DNA of 22,665 nucleotides, from assembly GCA_002469915.1 (NCBI GenBank), contig DKOG01000255.1, positions 1 to 22,665 of the forward strand, written 5' to 3'. The notes under the pieces were generated by a model, which worked only from the letters and a program-made list of their open reading frames with translations, made no database searches and was not told where the DNA came from. The translations under genes were made by a program, and so were the position numbers. Position 1 is the first letter of the stretch. The number at the start of each line of letters is the position of its first letter. Origin of the DNA: Bacteroidetes bacterium UBA7368 (lineage in GTDB: Bacteria; Bacteroidota; Rhodothermia; Rhodothermales; UBA10348). This document shows positions 8,562-16,572 of the stretch, in pieces.

Positions 8562-9542
8562 TTATTTCAAGGCAAACGCGATGCGATCCTTGATTTCTCC
8601 TGCCAGTGACCCGGGCATCGTCATGTTTTTCATGAATGCCCATTTTCCTGCATCTTCGAAATACATCTTCATGCGAAACATGGCATCTACCATTTCGATG
8701 TTTACATCGTTGCCGCTCTGGCGGACAACGACTTCAAGCGGATACGAAGCGGCATAAGCAATTCCGGGACACGCAAACTTTTTCCGGGCTTTTGAAGACC
8801 CTGCTCCGACAATATCAAACGATTTGGACTCCATACGGGCTCCGGTTATGCCAAACACAGCTACATCCTGATCTACGACATCCAACCGATACGCAATTTC
8901 CAGATTCCAGCTGCCTGATGGGTCATTAAATGTCGCCTCAAGAGAAGAGGCCACCTCATCCCAACGGGCATTTACGACGTTTGAAAATATCCCCAGTTTG
9001 GTATCAAAGGGACCTCCCGCCATTACGCCCATTGTTTTGCCAATGTGTCCCCGTCCCCTTTCCTGCCCATAGCCTGTGAGGGCAGTTGCTTGTAGTGCAT
9101 CCCTTAATTTGGCTCGATGGGTTTCAGTGGCCCCATTGGCAGCGGAATCGTCTACAAATACCGTTCTCAGAATGGAATTTGGGTTGGTATAGGCCACATG
9201 TCCTCCATCCTCATCCTGAAACACAACTACCCTGTTCACTATTCCGTATTGAGCTGTATCTGCATTCAGGGCGAAAGCGGTATCTGAAAACGCGGCGTCG
9301 TACACGGAAATGACGGTGGCATCATAGGAGCATTCTGCGGGCACTGAAGCATCACGTGATGCTAACACCTGAAAGCCACCCTCCTCAAGTAACCCGGTTA
9401 TCCGTGCAACTTCTGAGTCGAGAGGTCCTGAAAAATCCAATGCATTCTCAAACACGCGAGCATCTTGAGCAGTGGCGGTAGACGTAGAAAAAAGGATTAG
9501 TCCAATAATGGCCGTGAGGGCCCAAATGCGTTTCATAAACAA
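8562..9542 (-). CDS. Exported DUF302-like protein
   Basis: A 326-residue protein with an N-terminal signal peptide (MFMKRIWALTAIIGLILFST, cleavage near ATAQD), so probably periplasmic; the start could also be the Met two codons in. Residues about 35-155 resemble a DUF302 (TT1751-like) domain: a helix EVARITGLLEEGGFQVLASR, the ATVISVYDAAFSD strand, and RVVVFQDEDGGHVAYTNPN. The second half has a similar plan (ARWDEVASSLEATF, CPGIAYAASYPLEVVV, NDVNIEMVDAMFRM), which suggests a second, diverged copy. No catalytic residues are known for the family and the function is unknown. It stands alone between a strong shared terminator on its 3' side and a long upstream spacer. The domain call is by eye. 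Confidence 0.7.
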   Translation of the reverse strand: MFMKRIWALTAIIGLILFSTSTATAQDARVFENALDFSGPLDSEVARITGLLEEGGFQVLASRDASVPAECSYDATVISVYDAAFSDTAFALNADTAQYGIVNRVVVFQDEDGGHVAYTNPNSILRTVFVDDSAANGATETHRAKLRDALQATALTGYGQERGRGHIGKTMGVMAGGPFDTKLGIFSNVVNARWDEVASSLEATFNDPSGSWNLEIAYRLDVVDQDVAVFGITGARMESKSFDIVGAGSSKARKKFACPGIAYAASYPLEVVVRQSGNDVNIEMVDAMFRMKMYFEDAGKWAFMKNMTMPGSLAGEIKDRIAFALK

Positions 9543-9550
9543 TGCGCTCC

Positions 9551-9565
9551 GGTAGGCATCCTACC
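9551..9565. repeat. Inverted repeat in the DUF302 gene leader
   Basis: GGTAGG-CAT-CCTACC is a perfect 6-3-6 inverted repeat, about 9-23 bp upstream of the DUF302 gene start on the minus strand. It could be a regulator-binding site or a leader hairpin. Only the symmetry is seen; function is inferred. Confidence 0.35.
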
Positions 9566-9816
9566 CTCGTTGTTGGTTAACGAAAAATACGGAAGCCCAT
9601 TCGGTACGCTTAATGTTTTCATTGCCACGTTATGTGGTACTTCCATATTTGATTTTGTAGTGGATTAACCCACACCGAATCACCCGGTCACATCTCATCA
9701 AATGAGCCTATATCTCCGATAAACACCAATCGTCTTTGGTTAAGCCCAAAAAGAAGCCCCGAGGCGTTGGCGGAGTATCTCAACGTGTTGCCCAATGCAG
9801 ATTAGACGGTAAACAA

Positions 9817-9848
9817 GAATACCGGGGCCGTTTCCGACCCCGGTATTC
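9817..9848 (-). terminator. Intrinsic terminator of the TolQ-like gene
   Basis: GAATACCGGGG (9817-9827) and CCCCGGTATTC (9838-9848) form a perfect 11-bp stem with a 10-base loop, about 60 bp past the stop codon of the TolQ-like gene. Read on the minus strand, the stem is followed by TTGTTTACC, a short T-rich tail. Confidence 0.65.
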
Positions 9849-9907
9849 GGGTACGCTACAATAATGCAAGATGGCCAGACCATGAGACCGCCTGATCAAA
9901 AGACCCC

Positions 9908-10270
9908 CTACGTCAACTTATAGCGGGCAATGCTCCAAAGGATGAGACTTATGATAAACAGAATGAGGCCGTAAGCTGGAGAAATCATAGATACCCTCAG
10001 ACCACCTATCAATAAAGCGGGAGAAATGTCCCCGATCTGCTGAATCACCTGAAACGTCTGCATCAGCCCAAGAGCCTGACTTAGAATTCCGACGAAATAC
10101 AGAAATACACCTAGTTGCAGAACGACGGCGTTCCGTTTTTTCAGAAGGATGTTTTCTCCTGACCCACTAAAGGTGTCCATCAATACCTTTGCAGATAGTG
10201 CCATCATGAGTAGCCCAATAATGGTCATAGGCCACATAAATACGCCGCCTGATGTTAATAATTCTACCAT
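9908..10270 (-). CDS. Miniature MotA/TolQ/ExbB-like membrane protein
   Basis: A small three-helix inner-membrane protein (120 residues from the ATG at 10270). The helices are GVFMWPMTIIGLLMMALSA, VVLQLGVFLYFVGILSQALG and PAYGLILFIISLILWSIARY. The QALGLMQTFQVIQQIGDISP stretch followed by SMISPAYGL matches the conserved helix-2 to helix-3 region of MotA/TolQ/ExbB stator proteins (pattern LG-x-x-x-TF ... GDISP ... AL-x-x-x-x-GL). Unlike ExbB or TolQ, the cytoplasmic loop after helix 1 is only about 13 residues, and no ExbD/TolR or MotB partner is adjacent. An in-frame ATG at 10366 would add a polar 32-residue leader; I prefer 10270 because family members start just before the first helix. Proton-channel or stator activity is inferred, not shown. 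Confidence 0.72.
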   Translation of the reverse strand: MVELLTSGGVFMWPMTIIGLLMMALSAKVLMDTFSGSGENILLKKRNAVVLQLGVFLYFVGILSQALGLMQTFQVIQQIGDISPALLIGGLRVSMISPAYGLILFIISLILWSIARYKLT

Positions 10271-10511
10271 TTGTCCATTGGTTTTGTGAAAGGAATTGCT
10301 AGATGGTACGGTGATGTATTCCGGTGGCAAAACGGTTTTCGATGAGGAACCGCATGACGTCGACATACGACTAAAGATCTACCCTAGGCTACAACAATGC
10401 ATCCGTGTTGCTGGTAGATAAAGATGATGCGTTCGTCGACAAAAACGCTGAAAATCGACTTCTATTTCCTATCTAAGGGCAGTGACCATTTAACTAGGTT
10501 CAAACGCTACT

Positions 10512-11312
10512 ATGTGGAAACGCACGCTATTACACGGACTCTTTTGGTCGGTCGTACTCGCCTTTTACACGGTTTATTTCGGGTCCAGAGATGATGTCTA
10601 TGGTCAAAGTCTATTTTTTGTCGGGCTTTTACTGCCCATTACGATGGCGACCACTTACGTCATCCTCTACTGGCTGATTCCTGGGTATCTCTTAACCAGA
10701 CGATTTTTCCTGTTCGGCCTGTATGGTGGATACATTCTGCTCACGTCTCTGTATCTCGAGTTCAGTCTTCTTGTAGGCCTCTACATCTTTGTTGCCGACT
10801 ATAAGGCTCTATTCATCAGCGCTTCCTTAGTGGACCAGACGGAAATACTGGTTGGGATGTACGCCGTAGTTTTGGGCGCCTCAACCGTTCATTTCATTCG
10901 GCGGTGGGACGAAATAAGTACGGTCAATGTCGAACTTAGCGAATCGGTGAGCGAGTCGGAACGTACGATAGAACGGCTTCAACGTGAGCAAAAAGCGCAA
11001 AATGCGAGCATTTCAGTGCGTGCGGATCGAAAAACCATCCGCATTCAGGTAACCGATATCGACTACATAGAAAGTATGCGGGATTATGTGCACATCGTGC
11101 AGGGCGATCAAAAAATCGTTACCAAAATGACCTTAAAAGAACTGCAAGACGTATTAAAGCCCTACGGATTTACCCGCATTCATCGATCTTTTATGGTGAA
11201 TGATGCTAAAGTGAGCGCACTTTCGGGTGACTCCGTAGAAGTAAACGCTTCTACACTTCCCATCGGAAGGTCCTACAGAACAGGCGTAATGGACGCTTTG
11301 AAGAACATGTAA
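10512..11312 (+). CDS. Membrane-anchored LytTR DNA-binding regulator
   Basis: A 266-residue one-component regulator. Residues 1-130 hold four hydrophobic segments (about 8-24, 33-60, 64-96 and 106-128). A polar, heptad-like stretch (about 132-165, ELSESVSESERTIERLQ) is a likely dimerising coiled coil. Residues about 168-264 form a LytTR DNA-binding domain with its signature elements (IDYIESMRDYVHI, GFTRIHRSFMVN, LPIGRSYRTGV). There is no receiver domain and no phosphorylatable Asp. The membrane half (YWLIPGYLLTRRFFLFGLYG) resembles the sensor part of LytS/YehU-type histidine kinases, but the kinase core is replaced by LytTR. It should read a membrane or extracellular signal directly into transcription. 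It is divergent from the TolQ-like gene, a plausible target. Confidence 0.88.
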   Translation: MWKRTLLHGLFWSVVLAFYTVYFGSRDDVYGQSLFFVGLLLPITMATTYVILYWLIPGYLLTRRFFLFGLYGGYILLTSLYLEFSLLVGLYIFVADYKALFISASLVDQTEILVGMYAVVLGASTVHFIRRWDEISTVNVELSESVSESERTIERLQREQKAQNASISVRADRKTIRIQVTDIDYIESMRDYVHIVQGDQKIVTKMTLKELQDVLKPYGFTRIHRSFMVNDAKVSALSGDSVEVNASTLPIGRSYRTGVMDALKNM

Positions 11313-11399
11313 TGGGCTTTCTTTGCAGACTCTTTGCGGGAGTAGTGCGACCGAATAAAGATTAGTGGGTTGAAGGCGGTCCACAAATTAATAGTATTC

Positions 11400-13226
11400 A
11401 TGTCCCACCAGCTTAGAAATATTGCCATCGTCGCCCACGTTGACCACGGTAAAACCACTCTTGTCGATTCCATGCTTTGGCAGAGCGGAATATTTCGAGA
11501 TAATCAAGATGTCAACGAACGGGTCATGGATTCCATGGATCTCGAGCGAGAGAAAGGCATCACGATCATGGCCAAGAATACGGCCGTACAGTACGGAGAT
11601 ATCAAGATCAATATCGTTGATACTCCTGGACATGCTGACTTTGGAGGCGAAGTCGAACGTACGCTACGCATGGTAGATGGTATTATGCTACTCGTAGATG
11701 CTGCAGAAGGCCCCCTTCCCCAGACACGTTTCGTGCTATCTAAAGCGTTAGAATTAAACCTTCCAGCGATCGTTGTCATCAACAAAATTGACCGCGACGA
11801 TCAGCGCGCGGAAGAAGTCCTCAATGAAGTTTATGATCTCTTCATTGATCTCGATGCCTCAGAAGAGCAGATTGAGTTTCCAGTTATTTATGCAGTTGCC
11901 AAGGACGGGCAATGCAAAGCAGACTTGAATGATGAACTAACGGATCTAAAACCGTTGTTTTCAGCCATTTTGGACACCGTTCCAGCACCTGTTGGAGATC
12001 CTGAGGCCTCTGTTCAGGTCCTCGTAACGAACGTTCAACCTGACAACTACCGAGGCCCGCTAGCGATTGGCCGTATTATCGATGGATCATTAAAGAACAG
12101 GCAGCAAGTCGTTCTCTGCCATAGAGATGGCACGACGAGTCCTGCTCAGGTTTCTGCCTTGTTTCAGTACCAAGGATTAGGAAAGGCTGAAACGTCTAGC
12201 GCTGGACCAGGCGACATCGTAGCGATTGGTGGTATGACAGGAATTGGTCTGGGCGAGAGTATTGCTGATGCAGAGGACCCACGCCCACTGGATCCACTCC
12301 ATGTGGACGAGCCTACCATGTCCATGGAGTTTAGAATTAATGACTCACCGTTTGCCGGAAAAGAAGGCAAATACGTGACCTCTAGGAATCTGCGCGATCG
12401 CTTGGCGAAAGAAGCGGAAACCAATCTTTCCATGCGCATCGAAAGCACCTCATCTGCGGATAGCCATCTCGTGTACGGACGAGGCGAATTGCAAATGGCT
12501 ATTCTGATTGAGCAAATGCGACGAGAAGGATTTGAATTCTCAGTAGGTATGCCCAATGTGATCACCAAGGAAGTCAACGGGAAAAAGCACGAGCCTTTTG
12601 AACTCGCTCTGATTGACGTAGCCGAAGACTTTATGGGCGCAGTGGTTCAGAAACTGGGTATGCGCAAGGGAGTCATGACCAAGATGGTAAATCACGGTTC
12701 TGGCCGCGTTCGCCTTGATTTTGAAGTCCCAAGTCGTGGATTAATCGGATATCGAAACGAGTTTCTGACCGATACTAAAGGCACCGGGATACTGACACAC
12801 CTTTTCGACAAGTACAAACCATGGGCTGGTCCGATTGCGCATCGAGCATCGGGAGCATTGGTTTCTGATCGCCAAGGAAAAGTCACCGGATTCTCCATTG
12901 TCAACCTTCAGGAAAGAGGCGAATTGTTTGTATCGCCAACGGACCAGGTGTTTAGTGGGATGATTATCGGCGAAAATAGTCGTGATGTTGATCTTGAAGT
13001 GAATATCACGAAAGAGAAAAAACTCACGAACATGCGTGCATCTTCTGCCGATGCCTTCCAGAAACTCATTCCACCAAGAAAGATGTCTTTGGAAGAGTGC
13101 ATCGAGTTCATTCGCGACGATGAATTGATTGAAGTGACACCTTCCTCCCTTCGATTGCGCAAACGCCATCTAGATCCGCACATTCGTAAAAAAGCCGAAC
13201 TTGCTCGTAGATCCTCAGCCGACTAG
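11400..13226 (+). CDS. typA: Ribosome-associated GTPase TypA/BipA
   Basis: A translational GTPase of the EF-G superfamily that binds the 70S ribosome and aids growth under stress and cold, including 50S assembly. It has 608 residues, the normal length. The GTPase motifs are intact: P-loop AHVDHGKT (residues 12-19), switch [17 protein letters not shown] (74-78) and NKID (128-131). Domains II, III and V follow, then the BipA-specific C-terminal domain ([50 protein letters not shown]). The ATG at 11400 is chosen over an in-frame ATG at 11370 because [17 protein letters not shown] is the usual N-terminus. The ureohydrolase gene follows after 15 bp and is probably co-transcribed. Confidence 0.97.
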   Translation: MSHQLRNIAIVAHVDHGKTTLVDSMLWQSGIFRDNQDVNERVMDSMDLEREKGITIMAKNTAVQYGDIKINIVDTPGHADFGGEVERTLRMVDGIMLLVDAAEGPLPQTRFVLSKALELNLPAIVVINKIDRDDQRAEEVLNEVYDLFIDLDASEEQIEFPVIYAVAKDGQCKADLNDELTDLKPLFSAILDTVPAPVGDPEASVQVLVTNVQPDNYRGPLAIGRIIDGSLKNRQQVVLCHRDGTTSPAQVSALFQYQGLGKAETSSAGPGDIVAIGGMTGIGLGESIADAEDPRPLDPLHVDEPTMSMEFRINDSPFAGKEGKYVTSRNLRDRLAKEAETNLSMRIESTSSADSHLVYGRGELQMAILIEQMRREGFEFSVGMPNVITKEVNGKKHEPFELALIDVAEDFMGAVVQKLGMRKGVMTKMVNHGSGRVRLDFEVPSRGLIGYRNEFLTDTKGTGILTHLFDKYKPWAGPIAHRASGALVSDRQGKVTGFSIVNLQERGELFVSPTDQVFSGMIIGENSRDVDLEVNITKEKKLTNMRASSADAFQKLIPPRKMSLEECIEFIRDDELIEVTPSSLRLRKRHLDPHIRKKAELARRSSAD

Positions 13227-13241
13227 GACGTACGTTCCGGT

Positions 13242-14030
13242 ATGATTTCCTTACTTGGCATACCGTACGATGCTTCATCGTCCTTCATGCAGGGTCCGGC
13301 CCAAGCTCCGGATCTCGTGCGATCGGCTATCTATAGTCCATCTTCTAATCTGGCAACAGAGAACGGTGGCCAATTTGGTGACCATATTCAAGACCGGGGA
13401 AACCTAGCTCTAGATGATGGTCCTGAACACCGAGAACAGATCACAAAGGCTATAGAGGACGAATTAGAGGCTGGTCACAAAACCCTCTGCATCGGAGGGG
13501 ATCACTCTGTAGCATACCCCATCCTGATGGCTTATGCGCGACGGGGTATGCCTCTTCATATTATTCAGTTTGATGCGCACCCAGATCTATACGATGATCT
13601 GGATGGAGACCGATACTCGCACGCCTGCCCGTTTGCACGGCTGCTGGAAGAGTTTCCCGACCTCGAGTTGACTCAGATTGGTATTCGGACCATGAATGCG
13701 CCTTGCCAGGAGCAGGCTGATCGATTTGGTGTCCGAGTTTTCGAAATGAGGGACTTCCCTGCTGCTTCTGTGCTGAATATCACCGGTCCCGTCTACATTT
13801 CTCTGGACCTAGATGTGCTTGACCCTTCTTTTGCCCCAGGCGTGTCGCATCATGAACCCGGTGGCATGTCTGTTCGAGAGGTATTGCGCCTCATTCATTC
13901 CATAAAAAACCCTATTGTCGGGGCCGATGTCGTCGAATACAACCCGCTACGGGACGTGAACGGGATGACAGCTATGGTGGCGGCTAAATTTGTAAAGGAA
14001 TTAGCCGCTCAAATGATTGAAAACGTCTGA
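13242..14030 (+). CDS. Agmatinase-family ureohydrolase
   Basis: A 262-residue manganese enzyme of the arginase/agmatinase superfamily, which hydrolyses a guanidino compound to urea and an amine. All metal-ligand motifs are present: GGDHS (His88), FDAHPD (Asp111, His113, Asp115) and SLDLDVLDPSFAPG (Asp189, Asp191). The short, compact length and the GVSHHEPGGMSVREVL motif fit agmatinase (SpeB) better than arginase, but guanidino-acid hydrolases look similar, so the substrate is not certain. If it is agmatinase, it gives putrescine for polyamine synthesis. No arginine decarboxylase of the SpeA type is in the window. It lies 15 bp after typA, probably in the same transcript, with the S10 peptidase gene 49 bp further on. 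Confidence 0.88.
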   Translation: MISLLGIPYDASSSFMQGPAQAPDLVRSAIYSPSSNLATENGGQFGDHIQDRGNLALDDGPEHREQITKAIEDELEAGHKTLCIGGDHSVAYPILMAYARRGMPLHIIQFDAHPDLYDDLDGDRYSHACPFARLLEEFPDLELTQIGIRTMNAPCQEQADRFGVRVFEMRDFPAASVLNITGPVYISLDLDVLDPSFAPGVSHHEPGGMSVREVLRLIHSIKNPIVGADVVEYNPLRDVNGMTAMVAAKFVKELAAQMIENV

Positions 14031-14079
14031 GGTCGTATACTTTCTGAATCGATCCCTCGAATACTTGATCTTTTTCAGA

Positions 14080-15567
14080 ATGAAAACTACCTCTCTTGCC
14101 CTACTACTGGCGCTTTTTTCGCTGACGACAATGGCTCAATCGTCCGGCACATACGAAGGCGAAGTCATCAATGAACATGATCATTCATTCACGAAGACGA
14201 GTAGCGTTGTCATTAAAGGTGAGCGCATCGATTACGAGGTGACCTTCGGCAAGCAACCTGTGTACAGCGATGATGACCATGTCGTTGCCTCCCTTTTTTA
14301 CACCTTCTATCAAAAGGCCGATGGTGGAGCAGATCGTCCCTTAATGATCTCCTTCAACGGCGGCCCTGGATCTGCGTCCCTTTGGATGCACCTTGGATAC
14401 ACGAGCCCCGTTCAACTTAACATTGATCCGGAAGGCAATCCCATCGAACCCTATGGGGTGCATAGCAATCCGCACTCCATTTTGGATGTGACCGACATCG
14501 TATATGTAAATCCAGTAAACGTGGGTTTTTCGCGCGCTGCTGATTCTGTTGATACCGATCAATTTTTCGGGGTAAACGAAGACATTGACTATCTCGCTCG
14601 ATGGATTGAGACATTTGTATCGAGAAACGATCGATGGACCTCGCCCAAATTCCTAATTGGAGAAAGCTACGGCACAAACCGGGTCAGTGGTTTAGCTGCG
14701 AGGCTTCAGGGCAGTCACTGGATGTATCTGAATGGAGTGATCCTAGTCTCGCCAACGGGCCTTGGTATTGAACGACAAGGACCCGTTGCAGCTGCACTGC
14801 GCCTGCCCTACTTCGCCGCAACCGCTTGGTATCACAATGCGCTGGATTCGGCCCTTCAAGAGCAACCTCTTGTGGATCTACTGGACGAGGTCGAATCGTA
14901 TACGCTAGACACTTTCTTGCCAGCCATCGCTCGAGGAGGATCACTTGATGCATCCTCACGCACGGCCGTGGCTAGTCAGGCCGCGCAGTATTCAGGCCTT
15001 TCAGCTGAAGTTTTTGAGGACCACAGTCTTAACGTCAGTACGTCCTTTTTCTGGAAGGACCTTCTTAGGGACGAAGACCTGACCGTTGGCCGCCTCGATT
15101 CCAGATACCGCGGAAGTGATAAGCAGAATGCAGGTGAGCGATATGATTATGATCCAGCCATGTCTGCGTGGAATCATGCCTTTGCTCCGGCCATTAATCA
15201 CTACCTGAGAGAGGTTTTAGAGTACGATACTTCGCTCCAATACAATGTTTTTGGTCCAGTTCATCCCTGGAATCGCGATGGTGACAAAACGGGTGAGAAC
15301 CTGAGAAGCGCTATGGCCCAAAACCCAAATCTATATCTGTTCGTACAGTCAGGATACTTTGATGGTGGAACGGACTACTTCAATGCCAAATACACTATGT
15401 GGAACCTGGACCCATCGGGGCGATTACAGGACAGAATGACGTGGGAAGGATATGAAAGCGGGCACATGATGTATCTGCGCGAAGAAGATCTTGAAACCTC
15501 GAATGAGCATATCAGAGAATTCGTCCAAAAAGCGCTTCAGGCGGGAACGAAGCCTGCCAAGTACTAA
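14080..15567 (+). CDS. Secreted S10-family serine carboxypeptidase
   Basis: A 495-residue exported peptidase of family S10, expected to remove C-terminal residues from peptides, often at acidic pH. The ATG at 14080 begins a signal peptide (MKTTSLALLLALFSLTTMAQ); an upstream in-frame ATG at 14017 would overlap the ureohydrolase stop and add 21 residues. Family landmarks are FNGGPGSASLWMHLG (oxyanion and substrate-recognition region), VNPVNVGFSRA, LIGESYGTNR (nucleophile Ser196), VQSGYFDGGTDYFNAKY (catalytic Asp428) and YESGHMMYL (His462). The triad is complete. Together with the S9 and M28 enzymes it points to external peptide use. Confidence 0.93.
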   Translation: MKTTSLALLLALFSLTTMAQSSGTYEGEVINEHDHSFTKTSSVVIKGERIDYEVTFGKQPVYSDDDHVVASLFYTFYQKADGGADRPLMISFNGGPGSASLWMHLGYTSPVQLNIDPEGNPIEPYGVHSNPHSILDVTDIVYVNPVNVGFSRAADSVDTDQFFGVNEDIDYLARWIETFVSRNDRWTSPKFLIGESYGTNRVSGLAARLQGSHWMYLNGVILVSPTGLGIERQGPVAAALRLPYFAATAWYHNALDSALQEQPLVDLLDEVESYTLDTFLPAIARGGSLDASSRTAVASQAAQYSGLSAEVFEDHSLNVSTSFFWKDLLRDEDLTVGRLDSRYRGSDKQNAGERYDYDPAMSAWNHAFAPAINHYLREVLEYDTSLQYNVFGPVHPWNRDGDKTGENLRSAMAQNPNLYLFVQSGYFDGGTDYFNAKYTMWNLDPSGRLQDRMTWEGYESGHMMYLREEDLETSNEHIREFVQKALQAGTKPAKY

Positions 15568-15601
15568 TTGAAGCTTTAACCTTCATAACTGACTAATTAC
15601 C

Positions 15602-16114
15602 ATGATTCTATATTCCTTTATTATTGCCTTCGTACTCGTAGTGTCTGGCTGTGGGACCGAAGATGCACCTCAAAAAAATGTGAGCGTTCCGGATACGAGT
15701 TCGGAAGCGGAAGCCGTTCAGGATACGCTAAATTTTGGGCCGATAAACAAGCTTGACTTGAATGAAGCTAGCTTAGAAGACTTTGGCCGTGTACCCGGAT
15801 CAACGCCTAAAATGGTCCGCGAATTCGACGAGTATCGTCCATATATCAGCATCACCCAGTTCCGTCGGGAAATGGCTAAATATATTGAAGACGATGTCAT
15901 CGCTGCCTACGAAAACTATCTATACGTCCCTGTAGATTATAACGAGTCTGACCTTGCTACGATAATGCAGATTTCGGGTGTGAGCGAGGCAATGGCACAG
16001 AGCCTGATGGATGGCCGTCCTTATGCTTCATCCGATGCTTTCTTAGCTCAGGTTACTGAGGTAGCTGGCGGCATTTCAGAACAATTTGCTCGGCATTATC
16101 TGATCCAGGAATAG
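15602..16114 (+). CDS. Lipoprotein with tandem helix-hairpin-helix motifs
   Basis: A 170-residue lipoprotein (signal peptide ending in lipobox VVSGC, Cys17). After an acidic linker, residues about 50-95 form a ComEA-type helix-hairpin-helix (KLDLNEASLEDFGRVPG, then a second helix and YISITQFRREM). A related second unit spans about 115-165 (DLATIMQISGVSEAMAQSL, PYASSDAFLAQV). Motifs of this type usually bind DNA backbone non-specifically, as in the competence protein ComEA. The hairpin glycines are only partly kept here (VPGST, ISGVS), so DNA binding is a suggestion. It is followed after 12 bp by a small membrane protein gene, probably one transcript. Function unknown. Confidence 0.78.
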   Translation: MILYSFIIAFVLVVSGCGTEDAPQKNVSVPDTSSEAEAVQDTLNFGPINKLDLNEASLEDFGRVPGSTPKMVREFDEYRPYISITQFRREMAKYIEDDVIAAYENYLYVPVDYNESDLATIMQISGVSEAMAQSLMDGRPYASSDAFLAQVTEVAGGISEQFARHYLIQE

Positions 16115-16126
16115 CCTGCGGTAGAT

Positions 16127-16540
16127 ATGGAAACGTGGTATCGACAATTCCTGTTGATTCTTGCTGGTATCGTTTTTTTAATGACACCGGTAGAACTACT
16201 GCTGTCCAATCATATGGAAGGCTTCATCCAGTGGATCCCATTTGGAGCATGCCTTCTTGGCCTTTTGGGAATCGTCTACTTCCATTTGTCACCTTCTGTG
16301 ACTTCCCTGAAGGTGTTTCGCTCAGTGATGATCGTCTCTGTGCTGACTAGTCTGTTCGGTATGTACGAACATCTGGAGCACAACATGGCGTTTGAACTAG
16401 AAATCCGGCCAAATGCGATTTGGACGGATGTAATTTTAGAGGCCATCACCGGGGCCAGCCCTATGCTGGCCCCGGGAATCCTCACTCTGGCTGGAGTGAT
16501 CGGGCTGGCAAGCGCCTATAAATGGAAACCCTCTCCCTAA
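16127..16540 (+). CDS. Small four-helix membrane protein of unknown function
   Basis: A 137-residue integral membrane protein I do not recognise. Hydrophobic segments lie at about 7-26 (QFLLILAGIVFLMTPVELLL), 33-53 (FIQWIPFGACLLGLLGIVYF), 64-80 (FRSVMIVSVLTSLFGMY) and 108-128 (ASPMLAPGILTLAGVIGLAS). A charged stretch between the last two (EHLEHNMAFELEIRP) contains two histidines and several glutamates that could bind metal, which is speculative. The gene follows the HhH lipoprotein by 12 bp and converges on the DUF4332 remnant. Its last third contains a strong DNA hairpin (see separate entry). Confidence 0.7.
   Translation: METWYRQFLLILAGIVFLMTPVELLLSNHMEGFIQWIPFGACLLGLLGIVYFHLSPSVTSLKVFRSVMIVSVLTSLFGMYEHLEHNMAFELEIRPNAIWTDVILEAITGASPMLAPGILTLAGVIGLASAYKWKPSP
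16449..16475. repeat. Strong GC-rich hairpin inside a coding region
   Basis: CCGGGGCCAGC-CCTAT-GCTGGCCCCGG is a perfect 11-bp stem with a 5-base loop, located within the four-helix membrane protein gene about 65 bp before its stop. No T-run follows. It may be only an effect of codons for TGASPMLAPG, or it may affect mRNA stability. Confidence 0.5.
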
Positions 16541-16557
16541 TCATCTCCGAATGATCG

Positions 16558-16572
16558 TCAACTAATAGTTGA
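16558..16572. repeat. Short palindrome between convergent genes
   Basis: TCAACTA-A-TAGTTGA is a perfect palindrome around a central A. It lies 18 bp after the stop of the membrane protein gene and contains the stop codon of the DUF4332 remnant. It is too AT-rich and tight to be a good terminator; it could be a protein-binding site or a chance palindrome. Confidence 0.3.

Larger units (their letters stand above)
9543..9907. other. 365-bp intergenic spacer with inverted repeats and a terminator
   Basis: No convincing gene is seen on either strand. Directly upstream of the DUF302 gene start lies the inverted repeat GGTAGG-CAT-CCTACC (9551-9565), a candidate operator or 5'-leader hairpin. A terminator hairpin for the TolQ-like gene lies at 9817-9848. 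Read on the minus strand, a weak GC-rich element followed by CTTCTTTTT near 9750-9765 might be a second terminator. No tRNA-like or riboswitch-like fold was recognised. Confidence 0.5.

Noticed and set aside
9543..9907. A structured RNA gene or riboswitch in the 365-bp spacer
   Set aside because: Only short inverted repeats and one terminator are visible; no tRNA, tmRNA or riboswitch core was recognised. A covariance-model search would be decisive.
10271..10366. N-terminal extension of the TolQ-like protein from the ATG at 10366
   Set aside because: The extra 32 residues are polar and unlike the family; no ribosome-binding site supports either start, so the upstream start remains possible but less likely.
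5276..14030. An agmatine pathway formed by the decarboxylase and the ureohydrolase
   Set aside because: The decarboxylase is of the glutamate/aromatic group II type, not an arginine decarboxylase, and the genes are about 6.5 kb apart in different units.
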